64,000 nt of DNA from Coenobita brevimanus (GCA_032717465.1 CM064681.1:13851954-13915953); one strand, 5' to 3'. Positions 24,101 to 36,396 are shown, counted from the first letter of the stretch. Notes: generated from the letters alone by a model not told the origin. Translations and numbers: made by a program.

Positions 24101-25151
24101 ATGTTTTAATTATCTAAAAAAATCGCATAATTCATGGCGAATGCAATAATCACGCAACTTCCACAAATTTACTCTAAATTAGCTAGGAAACAGTCCCGAA
24201 TGTATATAAAATTCAGAAAACATCTTTAAAGGTGAGAAAGTTCCTTCCCGGAAAAGAAAATAAGTAACAAAGCTAAGTAAATACGTAGGATGAATTTGAT
24301 TCACAATTAAAGAAGGCTGGTATTTGAGAGGTTTGAGCCAAACGACTATCTTTTGATTTGAGACGTGAAAACAGGTTATCTGTATAACTATGGCTTTATA
24401 GTGGCATCATGAGCCTCCTGATCAAATATAAAATGTGGTAAATTTTCCAAGTATTCTGGTTCTTCTGATATCATTATCCATATTTTAGAATTATAAATCA
24501 CTCCTAAAGGCAATAAATCGTTCTCAAGAAAATTGTTTACAGATTGATTATCATTTACATATTATTTGGAAAACCGATATATATAGACATGCTGAGATAT
24601 ACAATTTATAAACATTATCGGGTTCCTCACATACATAATTTTATTGCTCATGATGGGTCTAAAAAAACAACAGGTTACTTGAGTATCGACCTGTCGTGTT
24701 GTGATTAACTGGATGTTTAATTTCCTATGAGTGTATCACTTTTTCTTTTTTATTCATCGCCGTGTAATCAAGGAAAGAAGGTAGTGCCAATTCTGAACTA
24801 GTTAAGGCTGATAGCATTCGCTTTGGAGGCTATTTTTTTTTTCCGCGGTAATTGTTGTATAGACGTATTTTTGGTCGAATTCACGAAATATGCAACTTCA
24901 ACATATATACTGGAAATTGATTCTGAAACAACCTCAATTTTACGGACGACAGAATACATTTCTGAGAATGAAAAAATCTCATATAAGAAACATAAAAAAA
25001 ATCTATTGGTACGTAAAGGGAGCTGTCATCTGGGATGTTTAAGAACAATGAGTTTGAATTGATCTGGGAATCATTGAATCAAGCAAGAAACATCGAATAT
25101 TCTCCTTTATCTACACTAGAAGCACTTTGAAAATAAATCGAGCCTTCTGAC

Positions 25152-25271
<120 letters not shown>

Positions 25272-25289
25272 CGGAAAAGGGAGAGATAA

Positions 25290-26070
25290 TGAACACTTTA
25301 AGTGAGAATACTAAAATCACTACTGTCCCGCAAAGTTCCAGGTAAAAAAAAGTTAAAAGACAGGTAAAATTACAAGTTAAAGTTTAATGCTAAAACTAAC
25401 AACTAAACATTCAGGACTCATAAGGATAATGTAATGGCAAAACAGGTTACATATATGGTTAACTGCAATAGCCTCTATTAACACGAATTTAGCAAGAACA
25501 AATTTGTCTAAGCCCTGATAAATGAGAGAACCGAATAATCCTCAGTTAAGGCAAGATATAATATTATTAGATACAAAATATTACTACTACTAGCTGACGG
25601 TAAAAACTTTACCAGGCTTACGAATTAACGCCTTATGCTATACAGTACAAGAAAAATGGTAATAACGCTTATACTCAAATTATATAGCAGCTAGATGGCT
25701 GGAGACTTCCTGAGCACTCACAAAAATAATAATATACCGTACAAGGGAGGACAGAAATTTGAACAGAATGAGGAGTAGATCTAAGTGACAACTAATGTAG
25801 AGACTGGGTTCATTATTTAGGGGCTGGCAGAGCTTCATTCAACATGTAAGTAGGACGCGCAAATGAAGGCATAGAGGACGGAGAGTTAACAATCCTGCTC
25901 TGAAGAACAGAAAGAACGACTTACTCTACTATAAGGGGGAGAAGGGGGGAGTGAGGTAGAACACGCAAGCCTGGTCACTATGGAAGCCAAGTGGCGAATC
26001 GTGATCAAATATGCAGAATACTGTACGTTAGAATTATACAAAGGATGATGAAATCATAGGCTATGTAACA
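25290..26070 (-). repeat. 3' LTR of the Gypsy-type element
   Basis: On the minus strand it starts TGTTACATAGCCTATG and ends near AAGTGTTCA. It matches 36894-37625 over its length but has indels (about 30 bp extra near 25540 and 13 bp near 25975). The two LTRs differ clearly more than the recent duplicate copies do, so the insertion is old. Confidence 0.85.
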
Positions 26071-26093
26071 CCTCCCCACAAAAAAAAAAAAAG
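26071..26093 (-). promoter_or_regulatory. Polypurine tract
   Basis: On the minus strand a T-run is followed by GTGGGGAGG immediately before the LTR start TGTTACA. This is the expected position of the plus-strand primer of an LTR element. Confidence 0.7.
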
Positions 26094-26133
26094 AAATTTA
26101 CAAAGGAAATTTATTATTACTAAAACAATCTGT

Positions 26134-27276
26134 CTAAAGTCTAAATAAGCAATCTGCAATAAAATTTTCTTTCCCCTTGACATGTTGTATGTCTAATGAA
26201 TACTCCTGAAGAAGTAGACTCCATCTTGTCAGCCTCTGATTTTTATCTTTAAATTTACTAAGGAATTTCAGTGGGTTATGATCGGTATAAATGACTATAG
26301 GGTCAAAACCAGAACACAAATAAAATGAAAAATGTTGTAAACCCAAAATCAAGGCCAAAAGCTCTTTCTCAATAGTTGAGTAGTACTTTTGAGGTGGAGT
26401 GAACTTCTTACTGTAATAAGATACAGGGTATTCAATACCCTGATCATCGTCTTGCAGCAAAACAGCCCCAGCTCCTGTATCACTTGCGTCAACAGCCATC
26501 TTAAAAGGCTTAGCAAAATTTGGAGTAGCGAGCACTGGCTGACTTAATAGGATAGCTTTAAGTTTACTGAAAGAGGATTCACAGTTATCGGTCCAGACAA
26601 ATTTAACTCTCTTTTTCAGTAGGTATGTAAGTGGTGATACAAGAATTGAAAAGTTAAGAACAAATCTCCTGTAATAACCTACCATTCTCAAAAATTTTTG
26701 TAGCTCTTTCCTACTTTTAGGTCTGGGATGATCACTTATAACCTGAACCTTAGCTGCTGGTGGTGCAACGTGTCCATCACCAGTTACGTACCCAAGGTAC
26801 TGAACTTTAGCTTGACCAAACTCACACTTTGATAAGTTAGCTACAAGATTAGCCTGAACCAAACGCTCAAGAAATTTACTGACATGGCATAGGTGATCTT
26901 TCCAGTTGTCACTGAAGATTAATACATCAATATAAACAACACACCCTGCCAAACCCTCTGTTACAACATTCATGAGCTTCTGAAAAGTGGCTGGTGCATT
27001 CTTCATACCATATGGCATTATAGAACATGCAAACGTCTTTCCTAATGTTACAAAACATGAAATCTCCCTAGCACGTTCAGTCATAGGTACTTGCCAGTAT
27101 CCCTTTAACAAATCAAACTTACTTATGTACCTAGCCTTTCCGATCTTGTCTATGCAATCTCCCACGCGAGGGAGAGGGTAAATGTCTGTTTTGGTTATCT
27201 GATTAACACGTCTGTAGTCGATGCAAAGCCGCTGTGACCCACCTGGCTTAGGGATTAGAGTGACAGGAGAACTCAC
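26134..27276 (-). pseudogene. Gypsy-type reverse transcriptase and RNase H
   Basis: 380 residues. RT: LCIDYRRVNQITKTDIYPLP (about 17-36), KFDLLKGYWQVP with the first catalytic Asp (55), MPYGMKNAPATFQ (87-99), then VVYIDVLIFSD at 114-123, where the usual YIDD lacks one Asp codon. KVQYLGYV and LRMVGYYRRF are the connection motifs. RNase H: MAVDASDTGAGAVLLQ, YSTIEKELLALI, IYTDHNPLKFL, and IADCLFRL at the end. A stop follows, with no integrase after it. At 27277 a 1-nt loss shifts the frame out of the preceding PIKLPPYRVNP / MIEPCQSE text. RT activity is not expected. Confidence 0.9.
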
Positions 27277-27685
27277 TCGCTCTGACAGGGCTCAATCATC
27301 TTGTGGTCCAACAGGTAGCAAAGCTCCTTCTGGATGAGAGGAACTTTCACTGGGTTCACACGGTAAGGAGGCAGTTTAATTGGCTTTGCGTCTCCAACGT
27401 CGACATCATGCATCAACACAGTGGTTCGTCCTGGAGTGGCACGGAACACTTGCGGGTACTCCTGCAGTAATGCCGAAAACTCCTGCCTTTCCTCGGGAGC
27501 TAGATGAGAAAGCTTAGATCTGGGGATTATTCATGATATCAGGATTCTTCCTCAAACTATCACAGGCTCATACGGTATGGGAGAACCACTTGCAGACTCA
27601 GGTGGAAGAGCTACAGTGCAGACTGGGTTTTCGTCCCGCCTGTGATATAACTTTAACATGTTGATGTGACAAAGTTTTGTTCTTT
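27277..27685 (-). pseudogene. Linker between integrase and RT
   Basis: The minus-strand text reads LSHLAPEERQEFSALLQEYP, then PGRTTVLMHDVDVGDAKPIK and LPPYRVNPVK. This is the conserved approach to the RT fingers in Gypsy elements. A stop occurs near 27530. The integrase C-terminus (VIATPDRRKNKTL) is readable near 27690 in a shifted frame, so it runs straight into this linker without an LTR between. That continuity supports INT-RT order as original. Confidence 0.75.
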
Positions 27686-28789
27686 CTACGATCTGGTGTG
27701 GCGATGACATAGTTGACCACTGAGTTTCTTCTCCACGAAATAAGGACCGCTAAACTTGGCTTGAAGAGGTTGCCCATGCACTGGTAGCAGAATCAAAACC
27801 TGATCTCCTGGCTGAAAGTGGCGTAACCTGGACTTCTTATCATACCAAGTCTTCATCTTCTCCTGAGCAGCTCCTAAATTCTCTCTCGCCAGCTGTAAAG
27901 CAGTGGGCAGCCGTTCTTTGAACTTCATCACATACTCCAGCAGGTTGACGTCATCTTCCTCCGACAGCCAGCATTCCTTGAGTAACTTAAGGGGTCCTCT
28001 TACTTCATGGCCAAACAGTAGTTCAAAGGGTGAGAAGCCCAGTGATTCATTTGGAGATTCTCTTGCGGGAAATACAACGAATGGAAGACCTTTATCCCAT
28101 TCTTTCTGATGTTCCAAACAGTATTTCCTGAGCATCGATTTGAGTGTTTGATGATATCTCTCCAACGCTCCTTGGGTCTGGGGATGGTAAGCTGAAGACG
28201 TGATCTGGGTGATGCCCAACTCTTTCAGAGACTGCTTGAAAACATTTGACGTGAAATTACTTCCCCGGTCTGACTGTACCTCCTTTGGCAGACCAAACTT
28301 GGTGAAGAACCCTAGCATTTCCTTAACGTTCTTTACTGAGATATTTCTAAGTGGAATGGCTTCAGGATAACGAGTAGCCATATCAATCAGGGTCAACACA
28401 TAAGAAAATCCTGAAGAAGTCTTAGGACGAGGGCCCACAATATCCACCAACACACGGGTGAAAGGCGCCTCAAAAGGAGGAATGGGAACTAGAGGTGCAA
28501 CCTTTTCGGTCTGATTATAATTCCCCACAACTTGACATGTGTAACAAGACTTACAATACCAGGAAACATCTCTGAAGATACCTAGCCGGTAGAAGTGTTT
28601 CAAAATGCGTGCCACAGTCTTCCTCACTCCAAGGTGTCCTGCCAAACTGGAATCATGAGCCACTCTAATGATATCCTGCCTACAAACACGAGGGATGACA
28701 ACTTGATGTACAACCTCCCATTCACAGTCGGCTGATGCTCTTGGGGTCTCCAGTTTCTCATAAGTACTCCTGACTTTATATAATAACAA
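27686..28789 (-). pseudogene. Gypsy-type integrase
   Basis: 367 residues. HHCC zinc finger: H45 and H52 (AHDSSLAGHLG), C82 and C85 (SCYTC). The catalytic core is intact: D116 in VLVDIVGP, D174 in VQSDRGSNF, E210 in TQGALERYHQTLK. The C-terminal part has HEVRGPLKLLKECW, then DKKSRLRHFQPGDQVLILLP and KFSGPYFVEKKLSG. A frameshift near 27715 ends the frame early, and the expected VIATPDRRKNK text continues in the next frame. It overlaps the preceding frame 28624-29082 because of another frameshift near 28700. Confidence 0.9.
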
Positions 28790-29082
28790 GTAGAAGCACC
28801 GGCTGACTCTTCCTCACTGCAAGCAGAGTTAGCTAGACCTTTCAACTCAGCGTCAGCAACCTGCAACTCAACCAACTCTTGACGAAACAAATTATCAACA
28901 CTACGGGGTACTGCCTCATCTGGTGAGTGGTCCAAATTAGCAAGAAAAGTGTCAGCTAGGATAACATCATCATTATCCTCTAAGTCACCGGTAACTTTGG
29001 ACTTAGCCCTAGTGACAGCACATGCAGAGAACACATCAGGGAGATCACAATCCTGGGTCGCAGTCACTGGTTCACTAGACAA
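28624..29082 (-). pseudogene. Pol N-terminal region before the integrase zinc finger
   Basis: The frame has VFSACAVTRAKSK, then LFRQELVELQVADAELKGLA and YYIKSGVLMRNWRPQ. This is the region that in Gypsy proteins lies just before the H2C2 finger (a 'lr..q..D..l' helix and 'g.L.R.w'). It then slips into another frame near 28700. It carries no catalytic site of its own. Confidence 0.7.
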
Positions 29083-29171
29083 CTGAGGAGCTGGACACGA
29101 CTTCCACCAAGTAAGAAAGTTACACCTGACATTGGGAGTGTCTCAACCAACCCAACCATAACGGAACCATT

Positions 29172-29620
29172 AACAAAACCAGACTAAATTCACTTTGTAC
29201 AGAGGGACAGAGAAGTAATTATTCCCTACACCTTGTAAGATTACAGTTTCATCAGAGGAATTAACATTAGAGCCTAGAACACTGGTCAGCATAAGGGATT
29301 GGCAAGCATCTGTATCACGATATATTTTAACTGATTTCCTGTCATTACAGTCCAGAGGACTGACAAAACCATCAGACAGGAAATAAGCACATGAACTCTT
29401 GAGTCACCCACGTTACTGCTCAAACGAGGAGCTTCATCATGAAAATTTAATTTATTCCTCAAAGCAGGTTCAGTTAACTCAGTTAAAGAATTCTGGGAAC
29501 TCTCAAGGGTGGACACTAAACCAATTGACTATTTAAAGACTCCTTTTTGTTCACATCACGCTGTCTCCTGTAATATTTCTCTGTAGTATGACCAAGCTTA
29601 CTACAATAAGTACGTTTACT
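29172..29620 (-). pseudogene. Zinc-knuckle and retropepsin-like remnants
   Basis: Around 29565-29610 (minus) the text reads TYCSKLGHTTEKYY, a CCHC knuckle missing its first and last Cys. At about 29290-29335 it reads SVKIYRDTDACQSLMLTS, which aligns with the retropepsin active-site region, with DTDA in place of DT/SGA. A stop follows near 29172. The order knuckle-protease-integrase fits a Gypsy element. Both motifs look degraded. Confidence 0.6.
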
Positions 29621-29716
29621 TTTCTGAAATCTAGATGTGAAGTTGGTATTTACCTCCTGAGAAATATGATCTTTATTCTCTTTCCTGTTACCTGTACTCT
29701 GAGTAGAGGCAACGTT

Positions 29717-30240
29717 CGGCTCCGTTCAGAAATTCGTACTACACCCAATGTGGAAGGCGCTAGTCTCAACCCCTCCTTCCCAGACGACAGGTTACATTTT
29801 CGAACCTCCCACGAGCAAGTATCAAAGCAGTGTCATTCGCTCACCGACTTAAATGAAATGAATTTTATTTTCATACTCGTAGGTATCAGTCAATCTTACT
29901 GCTGATTAAATGATGAAATTATGTTTATATTCGCGTTCCTTAAAAAATATAATACAGTACTAATAGCAGAAATGCACATAACAGAATATAAGAAGTTCGT
30001 CTATGAATCAGTGTGATTAGGTGAGCTAGTGAGTTACCACATGTCTTAATCCCTAACCATCTTAGCTCAGTATCTATGCCCTGTTCTACCGCTTCAAGGA
30101 AAATCCAAGCAGCTAAAAATAATTTGTATGCAGTCAAGATATTCAAACATTTAAGAAATATCAGAAGTTAAAACTTATATTCATACTCAAAACCAGATGA
30201 AGATTGGTGGAGTCTCAGGAATAATGGAAATCATATGTTT
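29717..30240. other. 5' subterminal region, copy 2
   Basis: Non-coding; inverted match to 17255-17815. From about 30245 the text jumps to sequence that corresponds to 13905 in copy 1, which places the deletion that removed exon 1. Confidence 0.75.
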
Positions 30241-30700
30241 TCTGATGAAGTAGCCTACATAATGTTTCCCCTACATAACTACATAACTGTTCATCTGAAT
30301 TTTTTGCTTGCATCTCTCCCCCATTATGACTGAAACGAGACACCAGCCTTGCCCCATCCTCCCACTCTGCAATGCAACCGTTAACTAGTAATCTGTCTTT
30401 CTTGTATACGACAAGTTATTTGTTGAAATGTCTCAGCATGTCTTCTTCCAATGCACAGTGTCCAGGCATCTCAGTGGAATGGATATTTGTGTGTTTACGT
30501 TTCTTTGGAAGGAACTGGCAGAGTTTTGATTTATGACACAAATCAGTCCTAGTCATTCTAAGAACGAGACTTCAATTCCCATCTGATGTATAGCTGTTGT
30601 TGTTGTTGTGTGACCCTGGTCTGTCTGGGCAAGCAGAGCCATGAACCACAGTAAAGCAATCGCCCCTGCAGGGCTGTCCCGTGCAGTGATGGGGTGAAAC

Positions 30701-30917
30701 AATTTTTTTTTTTTTTTATCGAGGCGAAGATGCACTTGACAGGTTGGTGATTATTGGCTGAATGCAACATTACTTCATAATCTAACATTATTATTTGACA
30801 ACAAATATCTGAGAGGGAAATTAGGGTTAGTAAATATTTTTTGGAAATGTTGCATTCAACCAATCATCATCAACCTGTCAAGTGCATCTTCGCCTCAATT
30901 TAAAAAAAAAAAAAAAC
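30701..30917. mobile_element. Foldback MITE, copy 2
   Basis: Arms gaggcgaagatgcacttgac (30721) and gtcaagtgcatcttcgcctc (to 30897), bordered by a T-run and an A-run. The arms match those at 15144-15359; the centre differs. The empty site is seen in transposon copy 1 near 13470 (gcgaaact-aggatatcc). Imperfect GAAAC/GAAGT flanks may be a target duplication. Confidence 0.85.
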
Positions 30918-31099
30918 GAAGTATAGGATATCTGGCCTTGAGGTGCATTTAGTCTCGCCACGCCACTAGCTTCATAGGCAACAGTTTGTTCAGTACAACA
31001 GTTGCCCTTGTAACAATATTTTCATATATAATTTATTTTAAAACAAGTATACATACTCGTAATGTTATTGATTTTTATTAGAGCCATATTTACTAATGA

Positions 31100-31422
31100 G
31101 CCCCTCGAAGAACCACCCAGGCTGAAGATTTTGCTATTGTCGCGGCAGCAGAGGCAACTCCCCTTACGAACGTGGTGCCCATAAGGGACAGTCTTCAGTT
31201 AGACGTGTCTGCGCTGACTGTCAGGCGAAGGCTGCATGACGCTGGTATACACCATAGATTTCCAGCAATGAAGGAACGCCTGACACAACACAGAGAGGGG
31301 AGGTTAGCCTTTGTTCAACGCTACTTCCAGGAGAACCTAGACTTTTGGTCGCGAGTCTTCACTCATAAGCGTTTCTCCTCCACCTCGCATGGTAGGGTTC
31401 ACTGCTGGAGGAGAAACACCAG
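31100..31422 (+). pseudogene. Transposase exon 2, copy 2
   Basis: Encodes VSALTVRRRLHDAGIHHRFP, HREGRLAFVQRYFQENLDFW and SRVFTHKRFSSTS, the homologue of 12913-13255. The first catalytic Asp is His here (FTHK instead of FTDE). The acceptor present in copy 1 (ttcatgttag) is missing, and the donor reads GG after CAG. It is non-functional. Confidence 0.8.
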
Positions 31423-31871
31423 GGTATGATATTACCATTTTTATTACTGATAAAATTCCGTACTCTTATTGTCCCCCTCCAGGCTCTGTCTTCGTTGCAG
31501 TAATCTGTTTTCTATCACTCTGTTACAGTGATTAACCGATATTCAGATTTTTACGTATGGAATAGGTCAATACTGAAGCTATCTTCCGCAGTCTGCACAT
31601 CCCTCCATCCTTGATTTCCAGTATTTTAAAGGCAATATGACCAGGCATCTAAAATAACCAGGATCTCTTATTTTTGGTCTTATTTTGTTCATATTGTCCT
31701 GGAAAAATATTCCTTCTACTCTTTGCCTCTGTTCTCTTTGTATAAAGACGTTAGTGCCAAGAAAAAATGTGATCAGTTCTAATATAAGGTTAGGGGGACA
31801 TGTCATCCCCTGGTATTCTGTCTAATGGCACCAATAATTTAAAAAAAAGTAAATATATATTTCACATGCAG
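31423..31871 (+). other. Transposase intron 2, copy 2
   Basis: Homologous to 12404-12912 (shared gatattaccatttttattac, accgatattcag, caatatgaccaggcatctaa, ggttagggggacatgtcat). It keeps the acceptor cacatgcag at 31863-31871; the donor has shifted by one base. Confidence 0.7.
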
Positions 31872-32387
31872 ATACGAGAGGGTCAACATTTGTGATGAGG
31901 CACGATCGGGTCACGTTACCTGTAACATCTGGGGATACCTGACTCTACATGGCCTGGGTGACTTGTCCAGCAACGAGGGGCGTTTTACTGCTGACCAGTA
32001 TGTTCATATCCTGGAGGAACGTTTCCTGCCATCTTTACGCGCAAAGGGCTTTCCTTTCCCAGATGGACCTATTATTTTCATGCATGACCGGTGTCCCATC
32101 CATACAGCACGTGTAGTACAGCAGTGGTTTCAGAGACAAGACACACTTCAGCTCTTAGACTGGCTCGCCAATGGGGCCGATCTAAATGTAATAGAATACG
32201 ATTGGGCTGAAATGGTTAATACCTGGCAGCCAGGACTGGCGAGAGAACAAGAAATGAACTCAACCACGTAAACGCCCAGTGAAAACTTTGCCGGCGCAAC
32301 ATGACTTCATCCGTGGCCTTGTAAGCTCCATTCCTGACGGGTTGCAAAGCAATGATTAAGAAAGAGGGAAGCTGGACCCGATATTGA
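31872..32387 (+). pseudogene. Transposase exon 3, copy 2
   Basis: Reads EARSGHVTCNIWGYLTLHGL, then GRFTADQYVHILEERFLPSL, DGPIIFMHDRCPIHTARVV and DLNVIEYDWAEMVNTW. The second Asp (MHD) and the aligned Glu (VIEYD) are both present, 35 residues apart by count. A frame slip near 32240 spoils the C-terminus, although the KEGSWTRY end is still legible before a stop at 32385. Used with copy 1, it shows the family's catalytic spacing. Confidence 0.8.
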
Positions 32388-32404
32388 TATGAAAAGTTAG
32401 GCAA

Positions 32405-32738
32405 CTGTTATCATTATGTTAAGGATATGTATATATAGATAGATATAATAGAGATACAATAGAAAGATCGATATAATAGATACAATAGAAAGATCGATGT
32501 AATAGATACAATAGATAGATATAATATAGATAGATATAAGACAGATATAATATTGATATAGATAGATATAATAGATAAATATAGTACAGATAGATATAAT
32601 AGACAAAGATATAGATAGATACGTATGATATACATAGATAGATATAATAAAGATATAGATATGATAGACTGCAGATAGTTGGATATGGTATACATAGACA
32701 GCTATAGATATAATATAGATATATATAGACATAGATAC
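32405..32738. repeat. Degenerate GATA/TAGATA repeat
   Basis: Imperfect ATAGATAGATATAATAG repeats over about 330 bp. They give long Ile/Tyr/Ser reading frames that are not genes. Confidence 0.9.
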
Positions 32739-32740
32739 AA

Positions 32741-32798
<58 letters not shown>
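32739..32798. repeat. (AT)n at the 3' end of RTE-like LINE copy 2
   Basis: Pure AT; it is directly joined to the LINE 3' end ttgccagacgcc (plus strand), and so serves as its tail or as its target. Confidence 0.9.
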
Positions 32799-32800
<2 letters not shown>

Positions 32801-32809
32801 CCAGACGCC

Positions 32810-33551
32810 TCAATCCCGTTTGGGGTGGCCACAAACAAATCGCCTCCAAGTCGCCCTGTCCCCTGCCATTTCACTGCCCTGCTCCCAACTCACACCTCTC
32901 TCTCTCATATACCTCTCCACCCCATCCCTCCATCTCATCCTCGGCCTCCCCCTCCCTCTTCCCCCCTCCACCTCACTCACATACACTCTCTTCGTCAGTC
33001 TTTCACCCTCCATCCTCTCCACATGGCCAAACCACCTCAGTGTGTTCCTCATAACGCTTCCTATCACATCCACATCCACACCACAACGCTCCTTTATATC
33101 CTCATTCGTCAGCCTGTCTCTCCACGTGACTCCACAGGCTCCTCTTAAATAACTCATTTCCACTGCACTCACTCTCGTGTCCTTCCAACAATGTCCAAGC
33201 TTCACTTCCCTACGTTAGAGTTGGTATCACAATACTGTCATGCAGTAACTTTTTCACATCCATGCTCACTTCCCTGTTTCTTAACACTGCTTTCAAATAA
33301 CCAGCAACCTTTCTTCCCTGCTGTACCCTTTCAAGCACTTCACCCTCCAAACCTCCATCCTTACTCATCACACTACCCAAGTACTTAAACGTACTCACAT
33401 TTTCCAATTCCTTACCATCCAACCTCGCTGTACATTCCCTAACTTCACCTCTCTCAAAGACCATCACTTTACTCTTCCCTACATTCACCTTTAGATTCCG
33501 TTTCTTTCTCAAACTCATCCACCAAGCCTTGCAGCTCCCCTTCGTCTTCAC
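32810..33551 (-). pseudogene. RTE-like RT C-terminal domain, copy 2 (two frames)
   Basis: Frame 33210-33551: RKKRNLKVNVGKSKVMVFER, KYLGSVMSKDGGLEGEVLER, KKLLHDSIVIPTLT. Frame 32810-33205: VSAVEMSYLRGACGVTWRDR, TNEDIKERCGVDV, RRWFGHVERMEGERLTKRVY (in the RWFGHVERM style typical of RTE-like C-termini). They are joined by a frameshift near 33205. Confidence 0.8.
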
Positions 33552-33827
33552 TCAACAACACAGTATCATCTGCAAACAACAGTACAGGGAGTTTCCAAAC
33601 ACTATCACCAGGGCCACTCCAACATCCACTACCCTACCTTGTACCTCTTTTATTACCCCATCCATGTACAGATCGAACAATCATGGAGACATGACACATC
33701 CCTGTTTCAAACCAACTTTCAAAGAGAAAAATTCCCTTAATTCACCATCCACACGCACTGCAGCCTTCGCACCATCGTACATACTCTTCACAGCATTCAA
33801 CAACTTCCCATCTACTCCATATATTCT

Positions 33828-34250
33828 TTACACTTTCCACAATCCTTGTCTATCTACCCTGTCATATGCTTTCTCCAAATCCATGAAAGCCGCATACAAC
33901 TTCTTTCCCTTCTCTAGAAACATTTCCACTAAAGATCTAAGAATGAAGATCTGATCTACACAACCTCTTCCCTTCCTAAAGCCTCCCTGTTCTTCTCCAA
34001 CTAATTTCTCTGTTCTTTCTCTAACTCTGTCTATAAGTATCCTACCATACACTTTTCCTATTATACTAAGAAGAAAAATGCCCCTATGATTACCACACAC
34101 TTCTTTTTCCCCTTTTCCTTTGTACAATGGAATAATTATACCTGCCTTCCAATCCTCCGGGACTCTACCTTCCTCCCAGGCCAATCTGCACATCTTCCAC
34201 ATCCATTCTACTACTATCTCTCCCCCATGCTTCAGCATTTCACCACACAC
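33828..34250 (-). pseudogene. RTE-like RT N-terminal half, copy 2
   Basis: 140 residues open from CGEMLKHGGEIVVEW through IIIPLYKGKGEKEVCGNHRG and IGKVYGRILIDRVRERTEKL to FMDLEKAYDRVDR (motif A). It is more complete than copy 1, since it includes the IPLYKGKG segment that copy 1 has lost. Confidence 0.85.
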
Positions 34251-34340
34251 TCCATCAATTCCTGGGGCTTTTCCCCGATTTAACTTTCTTCATTGCTTCC
34301 ACAACTTCTATCCTACTGATTTCTTCCTTATCTCATCAGG

Positions 34341-34656
34341 CGTTTGAGTGTCCACTGTAGGATCGACCTATCCCTACCGTAGTCAGGACGATACAGCCAC
34401 TGTATCTCTACTAAGTGGCTTAGGCTGTCTAATATGTTGGGTGAGGAGTGCTTGTAAATGTAATTGGTGTTGAAGTGGCTCTGGATGTGTGTGTGGTCTG
34501 TGAACCAAGTGTAATCGGCCCACGCAAGCTGACTGGGTGTAAGCATACTTTAGTATGTGACACTGGTTCAACCACAGCACCCCTTACCTGGCGCGGTGCG
34601 GACCCTCGTTCTTCAGTGTATGAACACGCACACTTTACCACTGTACCACAGAGGCT

Positions 34657-34657
<1 letters not shown>
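34341..34657 (-). mobile_element. tRNA-Met-like SINE fused to the LINE 5' end
   Basis: On the minus strand it starts GCCTCTGTGGTACAGTGGTA (A box) and has GGGTCCGCACC 51-61 nt in (degenerate B box). CAT lies at the anticodon position with a normal loop (TTCATAC), so the head looks derived from tRNA-Met. A 240-bp body follows, containing gagatacagtggctgtatcg and actcaaacgcctg. Its 3' end runs directly into LINE text at 34340, and its 5' end abuts (AT)n. Confidence 0.7.

Positions 34658-34659
<2 letters not shown>

Positions 34660-34708
<49 letters not shown>
34660..34708. repeat. (AT)n between two SINEs
   Basis: Pure AT. It is the 3' tail of the SINE at 34709-34898 and also borders the 5' end of the SINE at 34341-34657. 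Confidence 0.9.
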
Positions 34709-34710
<2 letters not shown>

Positions 34711-34898
34711 TTTGCCCCATGAGGATCATAGAAGCCCGGAGCTAGGCAGTTGGTCCCGACATTTAAGATGAGTGACCACTCACTCATCCCTGAGTGGCAT
34801 TACATGAGCAATCAACCCCAACCATCCCTTGGATATAAACCTTCACCGGCTCAATCCGATTGGAGCGCAATAATTACCCACTAACCCACCAGGCGCCA
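34709..34898 (-). mobile_element. tRNA-derived SINE with (AT)n tail
   Basis: The minus strand begins GGCGCCTGGTGGGTTAGTGG, a plausible A-box head, with a degenerate B box GGTTTATATCC about 57-67 nt in. The body has gatgagtgagtggtcactca and ends catggggcaaagg before (AT)n. The isotype is not clear and the B box is poor, so confidence is moderate. Confidence 0.55.
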
Positions 34899-35827
<929 letters not shown>

Positions 35828-35829
35828 TA

Positions 35830-36396
35830 CATACTCTCGGCTTTCCATTTTTCTTTAGAATATCTCTCGTGAGTGAGAACGTATTCATCAAAAGCTGCAG
35901 CATCAGACAAATTATCTATTCCTTTCTCAAGATATAGGCTTACATCTTTATTAATACACCTTTTGTAGTCCTCCAGCAAAATCATCTTAAATTTATCAAA
36001 ATCAGAATTTACATTCTTAGAATTTAACCACTGCTCTAACATATATTCTTTGATTTTTGCATACTCAACAGGTGATTGCTTATCTTGCTTATAAGTTGTC
36101 CTAAATTTTACTCTATAGGCTTCAGGAACAAGCTCATAGGCCTTAAGAATTAAACTCTTAACTACATCATAATTATCAGATTGATCCTGAGGCAAATATG
36201 CATAAGTTACTTGAGCTTTACCGGTGAGAGTCTGAAGGAGTACTGGCCAATACTTTCTGGGCCAATTATAACCTGTAGCTACCCTCTCAAACAACTGAAA
36301 ATACTTTAAATCAGATTCATTAAAGGGAGGGACAAGTTTAACATTTTTAGCCACATCAAAATCATCAGAGCTAGATGATCCAGTTCGAAGCACCAT
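35830..36396 (-). pseudogene. Gypsy-type gag, main domain (3' end cut by nested transposon)
   Basis: The open frame reads NVKLVPPFNESDLKYFQLFE, NWPRKYWPVLLQTLTGKAQV, ILKAYELVPEAYRVKFRTTY and DAAAFDEYVLTHERYSKEKW. This capsid-like pattern (F-x-P-F-[ND]-x-x-[DE], W-P, L-x-G-K-A, Y-E-L-V-P-E-A-Y) is what I know from gag of Gypsy elements with INT-RT order. After ERYSKEKWKAES the frame enters transposon sequence (35749-35829). The frame is otherwise intact. The recent duplication keeps only its first ~66 codons (52881-53076). Confidence 0.75.

Larger units (their letters stand above)
32799..34340 (-). mobile_element. RTE-like LINE copy 2, 5'-truncated
   Basis: Minus strand: RT0-RT1 text SVGEMLKHGGEIVVEWMWK-type and VPEDWKAGIIIPLYKGKG (33828-34250), then LIDRVRERTEKLVGEEQGGF and FMDLEKAYDRVDRQGLW. 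LFADDTVLLSEDE follows near 33560, then MVFERGEVRECTARLDG and KYLGSVMSKDGGL (33210-33551), and RAVEMSYLRGACGV, TNEDIKERCGVDV (32810-33205). The order and motifs match the LINE at 3101-5155. Several frameshifts are present. The 5' end at 34340 is fused directly to a SINE; the 3' end is an (AT)n tract. Confidence 0.85.

Noticed and set aside
32397..32874. Ile/Tyr/Ser-rich frames
   Set aside because: Shadows of GATA and AT repeats and of the antisense of the LINE.
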